Assembly (NCBI GenBank): GCA_964614215.1
Contig: CAZTKP010000035.1
Span: 1 to 20,641, forward strand
Source: CAZTKP01 sp964614215
Lineage (GTDB): Bacteria > UBP6 > UBA1177
Direction of reading: 5' to 3'
Length of the DNA stretch: 20,641 nucleotides
Positions 1 through 6,690 of the stretch are shown here, one piece after another (position 1 is the first letter of the stretch; each line of letters opens with the position of its first letter). The translations under genes and the position numbers were made by a program. Under the pieces are notes generated by a model, which searched no databases, was not told the DNA's origin, and saw only the letters and a program-made list of their open reading frames with translations.

Positions 1-9
1 GGAGGCAAA

Positions 10-600
10 ATGAAAAAACTGATCCTTGCGTCAGGGTCGCCCAGAAGAAAAGAGCTTCTGTCGTATTTCGGTATTCCGATGGAGATCATAAAACCTGAGA
101 TCCAGGAGCATGTAGATCCTGAACTTAGTCCTGAAGAAGTTGTGAAGTCTCTGGCTTTTCAGAAAGGTGATTCAGTCGTAAAAACAATTGGTGACAGGAA
201 TCCTGTTCTAAGTTCAGACACCATTGTTGTTCTTGACGGAAAGATCCTTGGAAAACCGCAGGATAAAGAAGATGCCGGAAATATGATGAGAAGGCTAAGC
301 GGCAGAACTCACCACGTTTTTACAGGAGTGGCGGTTTTTTATAATGAAAATGTTGATCTTTTTGCCGTTAAAAGCGGAGTTACATTTAAAGATCTGACGG
401 AAAAAGAAATAGCCGATTACTGCGAAACAGATGAACCTTACGACAAGGCCGGCGCCTACGCTGTTCAGGGGATCGGATCTTTCATGGTCAAGTCAATTGA
501 CGGCTCATATTCCAACGTTATCGGTCTTCCCGTAAGCGAGGTCATCGCACATTTCCAGAAACTCGGAATTATTGACGGACTTAGGTTCATAGCCAACTAA
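10..600 (+). CDS. maf: Maf-family nucleoside triphosphate pyrophosphatase
   Basis: The protein is 196 aa, the usual Maf length, and cytosolic. Maf enzymes hydrolyse non-canonical or pyrimidine NTPs to NMP plus pyrophosphate (house-cleaning), and some affect septum formation. Visible motifs are the N-terminal LASGSPRRKELL (residues 6-17), SSDTIV with the candidate catalytic Asp70, GKP (81-83), RRLSGRTHHVFTGV (94-107), PYDKAGAYAVQG (143-154) and GSYSNVIGLP (165-174). The KAGAY-QG form resembles the dTTPase/UTPase (YhdE-type) subgroup rather than the m7GTP-specific one; this subgroup call is inference. The start has a GGAGG at positions 1-5, right at the window edge, so the gene could be the tail of an operon whose earlier genes are not visible. 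I see no clear terminator after it. Confidence 0.95.
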   Translation: MKKLILASGSPRRKELLSYFGIPMEIIKPEIQEHVDPELSPEEVVKSLAFQKGDSVVKTIGDRNPVLSSDTIVVLDGKILGKPQDKEDAGNMMRRLSGRTHHVFTGVAVFYNENVDLFAVKSGVTFKDLTEKEIADYCETDEPYDKAGAYAVQGIGSFMVKSIDGSYSNVIGLPVSEVIAHFQKLGIIDGLRFIAN

Positions 601-644
601 ATCCAATAAATTAAAATAGTTGTAATTCATAAAGATCCACTATG

Positions 645-672
645 TTGACAAAGTTGTAACGGAAACTATATT
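645..672 (+). promoter_or_regulatory. sigma70-type promoter of the nifS-nifU-mtaB operon
   Basis: The -35 box TTGACA (645-650) and -10 box TATATT (667-672) are separated by 16 bp. Transcription would start near 679, giving an untranslated leader of about 40 nt before nifS. The leader contains the short hairpin listed separately. Confidence 0.7.
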
Positions 673-683
673 AATAAGCCTTG

Positions 684-702
684 AACCGGACGGGTTCCGG
701 TT
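684..702 (+). promoter_or_regulatory. leader hairpin between promoter and nifS
   Basis: AACCGGA (684-690) and TCCGGTT (696-702) are perfect 7-bp inverted repeats around a 5-nt loop. The hairpin falls in the predicted leader, just before the ribosome-binding site AGTAGGGAG (707-715). There is no following T-run, so it does not look like a complete terminator. It might be an operator or an RNA stability element. The role is unknown. Confidence 0.4.
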
Positions 703-721
703 TGAAAGTAGGGAGACTGAA

Positions 722-1918
722 ATGGAACGAATCTATCTTGATAATAATGCAACGACACCGGTAAGAAAGGAAGTCGTTGATGCGATAATGCCTTTTCTCA
801 CTGAACTTGGAGGAAATCCTTCGAGCAGACACAAAGAGGGAAGACTTGTAAGGACAGCTTTTGAGAAGGCCAGAGAAACAGTTGCAAAAGCACTCAATGC
901 ACAGCCGAAGGAAATAACTTTCGTATCTTCAGCGACAGAAGGCAACAACATGGTGCTTCGCGGCTACATTCACGGTCTTCGCGGAAATATTAAAAAAAAT
1001 CACATAATTACAACATCAGTTGAGCATCCGAGCGTTTTCAATACGGCTAAAAATCTCGCTAAGAACGGTTATGAAGTGACCTTTCTTCCCGTTGACGAAA
1101 AAGGTGCCCTTGATCCTGAAGTTCTCAGGAGATCAATAAAGGAGAACACTGGACTTATCTCGGTCATGATGGTCAACAACGAAACCGGGAACGTCTATCC
1201 TGTGAAGGAAATTGCGAAGATAGCTAAAGAAAAAGGAATTCTCTTTCATGTCGATGCTGTTCAGGCAGTCGGCAAAGTCCCGGTCGATGTTCAGGAAATA
1301 GGCTGCGATTTTCTCACTATTTCAGGACATAAATTCTACGGACTTAAAGGTACCGGAGCGCTCTACATCCGCTGGGGAAAATGGGCACAGCCCATGATAA
1401 CGGGCGGACACCAGGAAAAGAGCCGCAGACCGGGAACGGAGAACGTTGTCGGAGTTATAAGTCTTGCAAAGGCTCTTGAGCTTGCAGTCAGTGAGCTTGA
1501 TGAAGAGACGAAGAGACTTGGCGAACTGAGGGACCATTTTGAAAAGAGAGTGCTTAGCGAGATCCCGTACACAAGGATCATCGGTGATAAGGATAACCGT
1601 GTTCCCTCTGTTTCCAACATCTCGTTCCGGTTCATTGAAGGCGAGTCCATTCAGCTTAAGCTCGATAACGACGGCATTGCGGTTTCAACAGGTTCAGCCT
1701 GTTCGTCGGGAAGTCTCGAGCCCAGTCATGTGATCGCCGCAATGAAGATCGATCCGGAAGAAGCTCATTCAAGCATAAGGTTCTCGCTCGGCAGAAAGAC
1801 TACGAAAGAGGACATGGACTATACAGCGGACAGACTTGTAAAGATCGTTGAACAGCTTAGAAGTTTTTCTCCGGTCTACGATGAATTTATTTCAAACGGA
1901 CAGGCCAGGAGGTCATGA
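722..1918 (+). CDS. nifS: cysteine desulfurase (NifS/IscS family)
   Basis: This 398-aa PLP enzyme takes sulfur from L-cysteine and passes it as a persulfide to the scaffold encoded by the next gene, for Fe-S cluster assembly. It starts with YLDNNATTPV, typical of the family. PLP-site residues are visible: His102 (SVEHPSV), Asp178 and Gln181 (HVDAVQAVGK) and the Schiff-base Lys204 in SGHKFYGLKGTGALY. The substrate-attacking Cys327 lies in STGSACSSGS, and RRPGTEN (235-241) is also present. The start is the only ATG with a nearby Shine-Dalgarno (AGTAGGGAG, 707-715). The stop overlaps the next start, so the two are translationally coupled. NifS-like and IscS-like members are hard to separate by eye. 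With no nitrogenase genes in view, housekeeping Fe-S assembly is more likely than a nitrogen-fixation role. Confidence 0.96.
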   Translation: MERIYLDNNATTPVRKEVVDAIMPFLTELGGNPSSRHKEGRLVRTAFEKARETVAKALNAQPKEITFVSSATEGNNMVLRGYIHGLRGNIKKNHIITTSVEHPSVFNTAKNLAKNGYEVTFLPVDEKGALDPEVLRRSIKENTGLISVMMVNNETGNVYPVKEIAKIAKEKGILFHVDAVQAVGKVPVDVQEIGCDFLTISGHKFYGLKGTGALYIRWGKWAQPMITGGHQEKSRRPGTENVVGVISLAKALELAVSELDEETKRLGELRDHFEKRVLSEIPYTRIIGDKDNRVPSVSNISFRFIEGESIQLKLDNDGIAVSTGSACSSGSLEPSHVIAAMKIDPEEAHSSIRFSLGRKTTKEDMDYTADRLVKIVEQLRSFSPVYDEFISNGQARRS

Positions 1919-2295
1919 TGGAATATTCAGAAAAAGTAATGGACCACTTTCTCAATCCGAGAAATATAGGTAAACTTGAAGACGCAAACGCTGTTGCGGA
2001 AGTTGGAAACGCTTCCTGCGGCGATATTATCAAGATCTACGTAAAGATCACTGACGAAGGTATCATCGAGGATGTAAAGTTCCAGACATTCGGCTGCGGC
2101 GCGGCGATCGCGACATCTTCAATGACAACTGAAATGGTCAAAGGCAAGCACATTGATGAAGCCCTTGAGCTTACACGTGAAGAAGTTGCCGACGAGCTCG
2201 GCGGACTTCCCGCAAATAAGATGCACTGCTCCAATATGGCGGCAGATGCGCTTCACAAGGCAATAAAAGAGTATAAAGCAAAGAATGCCTCCTGA
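1915..2295 (+). CDS. nifU: Fe-S cluster scaffold protein (IscU / NifU N-terminal type)
   Basis: This 126-aa protein covers only the U-type scaffold domain and has no C-terminal NFU domain. It builds [2Fe-2S]/[4Fe-4S] clusters with sulfur from the cysteine desulfurase encoded just upstream. The three cluster-binding cysteines are present: Cys35 in NASCGD (with Asp37, involved in cluster release), Cys61 in FGCGAAIATSS and Cys105 in KMHCS. The first ATG (1915) overlaps the nifS stop, but the Shine-Dalgarno AGGAGG (1907-1912) leaves only 2 nt to it. The second in-frame ATG (1918) has a more normal 5-nt spacing, so the true start may be 1918. The LPPVK/LPANK-type motif seen in IscU as the HscA chaperone site appears here as LPANK (98-102). 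Confidence 0.95.
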   Translation: MMEYSEKVMDHFLNPRNIGKLEDANAVAEVGNASCGDIIKIYVKITDEGIIEDVKFQTFGCGAAIATSSMTTEMVKGKHIDEALELTREEVADELGGLPANKMHCSNMAADALHKAIKEYKAKNAS

Positions 2296-3505
2296 AAAAA
2301 GGCCTAAGGTCGCTTTCTACACTTTCGGCTGCAAGGCCAATCTATTTGAGACAGATCAGTTAAAAAGTTCCCTGGCATCAGTTGAAGCTGTTGATGACGA
2401 TGCGGATATCTACATCATTAACGGCTGCACGGTGACTGCCGCGACAGATCGTCAGGTCAGGAACATGATAAGGCGTTTTTCAAGGAAGGGACGCGTCTTT
2501 GTTACAGGCTGCTATGCCAGAAATCCCGATCCTGCACTGGAAAATCTTGAAAACGTGGAATTCTTTGAAAATATTGAGAATGTTGCCCGCTATTTTGATG
2601 AGGAACTCGTTTTTGATGCGCAGTTTTCAAGATCAAGACCCTTTGTCAAGATCCAGACAGGCTGCGACCAGTTCTGCACCTACTGCATAATTCCCTATGT
2701 GCGGGGGCCTTTGAGATCTGTTCCGCTTTTTCAGATAGAGACACTTCTGAAAAAGATAGTGAGAGACGGCTTCAATGAAGTTGTGCTTACCGGAATTCAC
2801 ATTGGAAAATACGGTGTGGATATTGAGAACGGAAACGACGGTCTTGCAGACGTTGTTAAAACTGCTTTTGATACTGTAAAAAGAGTTCGTCTGGGATCTC
2901 TTGAATCTCCCGAGATCGATGAAAGACTTTTTGAAATGGCAAAAGCGGGAATGATCCTCCCGCACTGGCATATCCCGCTTCAAAGTGGAAGTGATACGGT
3001 CTTAAAAAGGATGAACCGTCCATACACTACGGCTGATTTTGCACGTTCTGTGGAAAAACTTGTCAACTGCTACGGGTCGGATCTTGCGATAGGAACGGAT
3101 ATAATTGCAGGTTTTCCCGGAGAAACCGGGGAAGAGTTTAAGAAAACAGTTGAATTTGTCAGGTCAATGCCTTTTACCTACGGACATGTCTTTCCTTTTT
3201 CACCCAGAGAAGGAACAAAGGCCTGGGACATGGAAAAAACGGACGCTGTCAGCAGTCAGGTCAGAAAAGAGCGGGCCGCGATCCTCCGTGACATCTTCGA
3301 GGAAAAGAGAATACGTTTCATGCAGTCTCTTGACGGAACTCTCACAGAGGTGATCGTTGAGGAAAGATCGGGCGATGAATGGACATCGACTTCCTCGAAT
3401 TTCCAGACGGTGCTGCTAAACGGTGATCTTGTCAGTGGCGGGCTTTATAAGGTCAGGCTTGAATTTAAGGACGGAATTCTCAGAGGAACGGTTGCCGGTA
3501 ATTGA
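2285..3505 (+). CDS. mtaB: MtaB-like tRNA (t6A37) methylthiotransferase, radical SAM
   Basis: The protein is 406 aa. It has the three-part layout of MiaB/MtaB/RimO enzymes. An N-terminal methylthiotransferase domain carries Cys16 (FGCKANLFETDQL), Cys48 (NGCTVT) and Cys76 (TGCYAR) for an auxiliary cluster. A radical-SAM core follows with Cys127, Cys131 and Cys134 (TGCDQFCTYCIIP), then a C-terminal TRAM-like RNA-binding domain (about 346-406). The opening motif and TGCDQFCTYCIIPYVRG fit MtaB, which converts t6A37 to ms2t6A37 in ANN-decoding tRNAs. The related MiaB acts on i6A, and the subfamily call rests on memory of motifs. The start lies inside the end of the scaffold gene (11-nt overlap), so it is part of the same operon. 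The link is logical: the enzyme needs two Fe-S clusters and uses sulfur. Confidence 0.9.
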   Translation: MPPEKRPKVAFYTFGCKANLFETDQLKSSLASVEAVDDDADIYIINGCTVTAATDRQVRNMIRRFSRKGRVFVTGCYARNPDPALENLENVEFFENIENVARYFDEELVFDAQFSRSRPFVKIQTGCDQFCTYCIIPYVRGPLRSVPLFQIETLLKKIVRDGFNEVVLTGIHIGKYGVDIENGNDGLADVVKTAFDTVKRVRLGSLESPEIDERLFEMAKAGMILPHWHIPLQSGSDTVLKRMNRPYTTADFARSVEKLVNCYGSDLAIGTDIIAGFPGETGEEFKKTVEFVRSMPFTYGHVFPFSPREGTKAWDMEKTDAVSSQVRKERAAILRDIFEEKRIRFMQSLDGTLTEVIVEERSGDEWTSTSSNFQTVLLNGDLVSGGLYKVRLEFKDGILRGTVAGN

Positions 3506-3524
3506 CGTAAAACCTAATTTGCTA

Positions 3525-3553
3525 TTGACTTTTAAAGCATCAATCTCTAAAAT
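3525..3553 (+). promoter_or_regulatory. sigma70-type promoter of the Hsp20-like operon
   Basis: TTGACT (3525-3530), a 17-bp spacer and TAAAAT (3548-3553) give a near-consensus promoter. Transcription would start near 3560, with a leader of about 20 nt carrying GGGGAG (3569-3574) before the ATG at 3581. No heat-shock element (such as CIRCE) is visible in the leader. Confidence 0.7.
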
Positions 3554-3580
3554 CCTATTGAAAATAACGGGGAGAAAGAG

Positions 3581-3991
3581 ATGAGAGTTAAAAAGATCGT
3601 CGAGCTTAGGGCAAGATTCGAAAAAGCGATTGCAAACTATGTTGACAGCAGGGATAGAATGTTCGAAGACGATGAAAATCCCGGCTATGTCGACCCGGTT
3701 GCGGATGTCTATATGGACGGAAACCGCCAGCTGGTCTTTATCGAGACCCCCGCAATGGATGAAAAGTCTGTTGTAACCGAGGTGAAAGACAGTGAAATAG
3801 TTTTCTACGCCAGAAAGAAAATGTCCCGTCCCGCAGGAAGAAAATACTTCCAGATGGAGCGTTCGGTGGGAATGTATATGAAAAGAATACCACTGGCTTT
3901 CAGAGACAGAGAAGTTAAAGACATTTGTCACAGCTACAAGTACGGAGTTATAAAGATAGAGATAATTTACGGAGGGGAAAATGAAATCTAG
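3581..3991 (+). CDS. small heat-shock (Hsp20/alpha-crystallin)-like protein
   Basis: The protein is 136 aa. Residues about 39-130 follow the alpha-crystallin pattern. PVADVYMDGNRQLVFIETP resembles the usual P-x-D-V-Y start of the domain. YFQMERSVGMYMKRIPL (89-105) matches the highly conserved Y/F-x-R/M-E-R-x-x-G-x-F/Y-x-R-x-I-x-L block. YGVIKIEI (121-128) stands where G-V-L is usual. Such proteins are ATP-independent holdases that bind unfolding proteins. Here the C-terminal I-x-I tail motif used for oligomer assembly is missing, and the N-terminal arm is short and helical, so it may form small oligomers only. It is first in an operon with three proteins of unknown function, and its stop overlaps the next start by 11 nt. 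The alternative is a divergent CS/p23-like fold. Confidence 0.75.
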   Translation: MRVKKIVELRARFEKAIANYVDSRDRMFEDDENPGYVDPVADVYMDGNRQLVFIETPAMDEKSVVTEVKDSEIVFYARKKMSRPAGRKYFQMERSVGMYMKRIPLAFRDREVKDICHSYKYGVIKIEIIYGGENEI

Positions 3992-4352
3992 GCCGTTAAT
4001 AGTTTCGGGAATTCTTATCGGCGTTACGATCCTTTTTGCTTTTTCGCTCAGCGGAAGGGAAGCGGAGGTTAAGTGGAAGAAGAACGGAAAGGAAGTGGAG
4101 TACACTGTGAAGTTCGTAAAGAATTTCAAGCTCAACAAGGACGCACCTTTTAAGTTCTTTCTCAAGGACAAGGATGGAAAGGATATAGCAAAGATCGCCT
4201 GGAATGATTTCAAGCAAGGCAAGGACGGAAAGTATAAGTTCGTTTCAGATCACGGTGAAAAGAAGACGCACTACTGGTTCGTCGCCTGTAAGTATGAAAA
4301 AGGAAAAGTTATCGCGTGTAAGACGTTCAGTGAAGATTTTACAATAAAATAG
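3981..4352 (+). CDS. small exported or membrane-anchored protein of unknown function
   Basis: The protein is 123 aa. Residues 5-22 are hydrophobic after a positively charged start (MKSR), so it is either a Sec signal peptide or an N-terminal membrane anchor. There is no lipobox Cys. The rest is small, rich in Lys and aromatic residues, and looks like a beta-rich periplasmic domain with repeated KDGK turns (DKDGKDIAK, GKDGKYKF). I recognise no family. The start has a strong Shine-Dalgarno, GGAGGGG (3971-3977), inside the end of the previous gene, and it overlaps that gene by 11 nt. The next gene starts 9 nt after its stop. Co-transcription with a chaperone-like protein suggests an envelope stress role, but that is only a guess. 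Confidence 0.75.
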   Translation: MKSRPLIVSGILIGVTILFAFSLSGREAEVKWKKNGKEVEYTVKFVKNFKLNKDAPFKFFLKDKDGKDIAKIAWNDFKQGKDGKYKFVSDHGEKKTHYWFVACKYEKGKVIACKTFSEDFTIK

Positions 4353-4361
4353 GAGGAATCG

Positions 4362-5351
4362 ATGGGTCTATTAAAAGGAATCGCCACAGCAGTTCTTGAA
4401 AAGACAAAGGACGAGGTGAAGGAGTATCTCCAGAAACTCATGGAAGAGGAGAAAAAGAAAAAGGAAACGAAGGAGACAGAGGAAAAGGAAGAGGTGAAGG
4501 CTGAGCCGGTCGATGAAGTTGAAGAGGAGCCGGTGGAGGAAATAGAGGAAACTGAAGAAGAGGAAGAGGATGATGCCGAAGAGATCCTTCCAATAATAAA
4601 CGAGGAGATCGAGAGACTTAACTACAAGTCCAAACCTGAAAAGATAACGATATCCTATGAGCTTGCCGATCTTGCGCAGCAGCTTCCTCTTGAAGAGTTT
4701 TCCATGTTTATCAAGATGGTGATCTTTTCTCAGGACCAGAAAAAGAACTACGGATATCTGGGCAACTCACTGAAGAAAAAGCTCGGTCTTGCCGACATGG
4801 ATATCGAGGAGTTCAACGCGATCACAGAAAGGCTTGAGGCTTACGGTCTTATGCATATCGAGACAGTTTCAGATAATCAGCAGACCTACATTCTCTATCT
4901 GCCTTTTGATGAAAATCTTATGAAGAGAACAAATGCGGCCGCTGCCAAAAAGAAGGCTCAGGAAAACAACCAGAAGAGATCTGACAACAGGAACAGAAAG
5001 TCAGGAAACAGGAACAACAGAAAGAGCGTTCAGCAGCCTGAGAAACAGGAAAAGAAAGAAGAGCCCAGAAAGGAAGATGAACTTCCCGGAAGAATGGATC
5101 TTGATATGAAGGATGAAGATCTTTACAAATCATACAGAACCTTTGTAAATCTTGAGATAGACAAGGCGAAGATGAGGGTCGGAAGAAGTAACTTCGACAA
5201 GATCTATATGGAAGCGGTGAAATACATTGACAAGAAGTATGGTTTCAAGGTCCTTTCGGATTCGGATAAGTTCAAGGAGTATCTGACGAACTACTATATT
5301 TCCGCATTTGATATTAAGACCTTTGACCAGTGGAAAAAGGACAAGGCATAA
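4362..5351 (+). CDS. three-part acidic/Lys-rich protein of unknown function
   Basis: The protein is 329 aa with no signal peptide, so presumably cytosolic. Residues 1-27 form an amphipathic helix (GLLKGIATAVLEKTKDEVKEYL). Residues 28-75 are an almost pure Glu/Lys then Glu/Val/Asp tract, likely disordered. Residues 76-190 look globular (ISYELADLAQQLPLEEF and LEAYGLMHIE), perhaps a winged-helix-like fold. Residues 191-240 are a basic Asn/Arg/Lys/Gln linker, and 241-329 form a second helical domain ending KTFDQWKKDKA. I do not recognise the family. A strong Shine-Dalgarno, AGGAGG (4352-4357), starts right at the stop of the upstream gene. Basic and acidic tracts in one chain could mediate nucleic-acid or ribosome contacts. 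The protein may be a scaffold, but nothing proves it. Confidence 0.8.
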   Translation: MGLLKGIATAVLEKTKDEVKEYLQKLMEEEKKKKETKETEEKEEVKAEPVDEVEEEPVEEIEETEEEEEDDAEEILPIINEEIERLNYKSKPEKITISYELADLAQQLPLEEFSMFIKMVIFSQDQKKNYGYLGNSLKKKLGLADMDIEEFNAITERLEAYGLMHIETVSDNQQTYILYLPFDENLMKRTNAAAAKKKAQENNQKRSDNRNRKSGNRNNRKSVQQPEKQEKKEEPRKEDELPGRMDLDMKDEDLYKSYRTFVNLEIDKAKMRVGRSNFDKIYMEAVKYIDKKYGFKVLSDSDKFKEYLTNYYISAFDIKTFDQWKKDKA

Positions 5352-5366
5352 AGAACGGAGACAGAG

Positions 5367-5615
5367 ATGCTGGACGCGAAGATCCTACTGAAATCCCTTA
5401 ATGATATCGAGATAAAGCTGATGTTCTGCAAGACCGTCTTTGAATGGGACCTGTTTGCAAAGAAATACGAGGAGATCCAGAAAAAGATAAACGACTATTT
5501 TGCCGACAAAGAGATCCCTGAAGAGATAGAAAGTGCCGTTAATAGAACAAGGGAGGCACTTGTCACAAAAAAAGGCGAACTTCCGCCATCGGACTATTCT
5601 GAATTCTTTAAATAA
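5367..5615 (+). CDS. 82-aa helical protein of unknown function
   Basis: The protein is 82 aa, mostly helical and charged, with one Cys (MFCKTVFEWD) and a C-terminal LPPSDYSEFFK tail. There is no signal peptide or membrane segment. It starts 15 nt after the stop of the preceding gene, with GGAG (5357-5360) as Shine-Dalgarno, so it is the last gene of the Hsp20-like operon. I do not recognise it. Its coding quality (codon use like its neighbours, good start signal, operon position) supports a real gene. Confidence 0.7.
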   Translation: MLDAKILLKSLNDIEIKLMFCKTVFEWDLFAKKYEEIQKKINDYFADKEIPEEIESAVNRTREALVTKKGELPPSDYSEFFK

Positions 5616-5660
5616 ATCCAACAAGTTACAAAATTTTAAATGGGCTGGTCAAAAAAATCT

Positions 5661-5688
5661 TTGACAATTATTAACACATAAGTATAAA
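5661..5688 (+). promoter_or_regulatory. promoter of the tRNA-Val / tRNA-Asp pair
   Basis: TTGACA (5661-5666), a 16-bp spacer and TATAAA (5683-5688) lie just upstream of the first tRNA. The predicted start is about 5695, very close to the mature 5' end at 5701. Confidence 0.75.
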
Positions 5689-5700
5689 TCTCAAGCTGGC

Positions 5701-5776
5701 GGGCGCTTAGCTCAGCTGGGAGAGCATCGGCCTTACAAGCCGGTGGTCGCAGGTTCGAGCCCTGCAGCGCCCACCA
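5701..5776 (+). tRNA. tRNA-Val (anticodon TAC)
   Basis: A full cloverleaf is present. The acceptor stem is GGGCGCT (5701-5707) with AGCGCCC (5766-5772). The D stem is GCTC/GAGC. The anticodon stem is TCGGC/GCCGG with loop CTTACAA, giving anticodon TAC at 5734-5736. The T loop is TTCGAGC. The discriminator is A5773 and CCA is encoded at 5774-5776. It reads GUA and probably other GUN valine codons. Confidence 0.97.
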
Positions 5777-5796
5777 TGTTTATTCAAGTTTGACGC

Positions 5797-5873
<77 letters not shown>

Positions 5874-5885
5874 TCTTTTTTTATA

Positions 5886-6168
5886 ATAACTCACCCTTAG
5901 TCTTTCTCTTAATAACTCACCCCTCTAAATCTTGACCTTTCCCTAAATCCGGACCTTTCCCTAAATCCCTTACCTAAAGGCAAGGGACTTCATTTCAACC
6001 GATCTTGGCCTTTCCCTAAATCCGGACCTTTCCCTAAATCTTGAATGTAGAGGCGGATCTGCGTATCCGCCCGGGTTGATACATGGATCAACCCCTACGA
6101 TTTGAAATTGCTTCCTCTTCCTTCATTCTATAACTCACCCCCAGCCCCTTTCCTAGAGGAACGGGGAG
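5886..6168 (+). repeat. gene-free stretch with short direct repeats and palindromes
   Basis: No gene is visible between the tRNAs and the MazG-like gene. The motif CCTTTCCCTAAATC occurs four times (5936, 5954, 6009, 6027), as two pairs with an 18-bp step. ATAACTCACCC occurs three times (5886, 5912, 6130). Two G/C-ended imperfect palindromes occur: CCCTT-ACC-TAAA-GG-CAAGGG (5967-5986), and CCCC-T-TTCCT-AG-AGGAA-C-GGGG (6145-6166). The pattern resembles decayed copies of intergenic repeat elements rather than CRISPR, because there are no regular spacers. Confidence 0.6.
6047..6098 (+). repeat. palindromic intergenic element with two hairpins and a closing stem
   Basis: GTAG (6047-6050) pairs with CTAC (6095-6098). 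Inside are two perfect hairpins side by side: GGCGGAT/ATCCGCC (6052-6058 with 6065-6071, 6-nt loop) and GGGTTGAT/ATCAACCC (6073-6080 with 6087-6094, 6-nt loop). The result is a three-way junction. The CCCCTACG end and the loops CTGCGT and ACATGG recall REP-like intergenic repeats common in uncultured bacteria; that comparison is from memory. It may be moved by a RAYT/TnpA_REP-type transposase encoded elsewhere. Confidence 0.6.
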
Positions 6169-6240
6169 AATTTTTCAGTTGAATCCGAAAAAAGTGGTAC
6201 TGTTCGCAGTTGTATTGAGGGTGTTAAGTGGTTGAATAGA

Positions 6241-6268
6241 TTGATAAAAGTGTTTTTGAGGTTAAAAT
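6241..6268 (+). promoter_or_regulatory. possible promoter of the MazG / GIY-YIG-DUF2075-S24 operon
   Basis: TTGATA (6241-6246), a 16-bp spacer and TAAAAT (6263-6268) could drive the two-gene operon, with a leader of about 85 nt. The sequence here is A+T-rich, so chance matches are likelier. I see no clear LexA/SOS-box palindrome. Confidence 0.45.
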
Positions 6269-6360
6269 AAGGCCCGATTTTCAAGTTTTTAGAATTTATT
6301 TACTATTTGGGTGGAGGGGAGTATATTTGGTGGAGTGAAAAGCAGAAAGGAGATTTTGTT

Positions 6361-6690
6361 ATGGAAGTAATTGAAAGGTTGATAAAAAAGATAAAAAACT
6401 TTAGGGATGAAAGAGACTGGGAAAAGTTTCATAACCCAAAAGATTTGGCTCTAGGTTTAAATATTGAGGCCGCCGAATTGCTCGAGCTTTATCTATGGAA
6501 AAACCCGGAAGATGCTGATGTTGAAAGAGTAAAAGAAGAGTTGGCAGATGTTTTTGTTTATGCACTTTTAATTTCAGAGAAATACTCTTTAAATATTGAA
6601 GAAATTGTTAGTCAGAAAATTGAGAGAAATGCAAAAAAATATCCAGTAGATAAGTCAAAAGGAACTGCAAAAAAATATAATGAATTATGA
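6361..6690 (+). CDS. MazG-like nucleotide pyrophosphohydrolase
   Basis: The protein is 109 aa. It is an all-alpha NTP pyrophosphatase of the MazG/RS21-C6 (dCTPase-like) type, which cleaves (d)NTPs to NMP and PPi. The metal-binding helices are visible: EAAELLE followed by KEELADVFVYALL, the E-x-x-E ... E-x-x-D pattern. The family-typical FHNPKDLALGLNIEAAELLE and a C-terminal KIERNAKKYPVDKSKG are also present. I start it at ATG 6361 because AAAGGAG (6346-6352) lies 8 nt before it; an in-frame TTG at 6307 has no such site. The next gene overlaps its stop by 4 nt (6687-6690), so the two are translationally coupled. The pairing suggests it works with the nuclease-helicase, for example by lowering nucleotide pools or removing modified nucleotides during phage infection. 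That role is inference. Confidence 0.9.
   Translation: MEVIERLIKKIKNFRDERDWEKFHNPKDLALGLNIEAAELLELYLWKNPEDADVERVKEELADVFVYALLISEKYSLNIEEIVSQKIERNAKKYPVDKSKGTAKKYNEL

Noticed and set aside
5886..6168. CRISPR array
   Set aside because: The repeats are 14-18 bp, come in pairs with no spacers of regular length, and no cas genes are near.
6307..6360. N-terminal extension of the MazG-like protein from a TTG start
   Set aside because: There is no ribosome-binding site before TTG 6307 and the extra residues do not match the family. ATG 6361 has AAAGGAG at a good distance.
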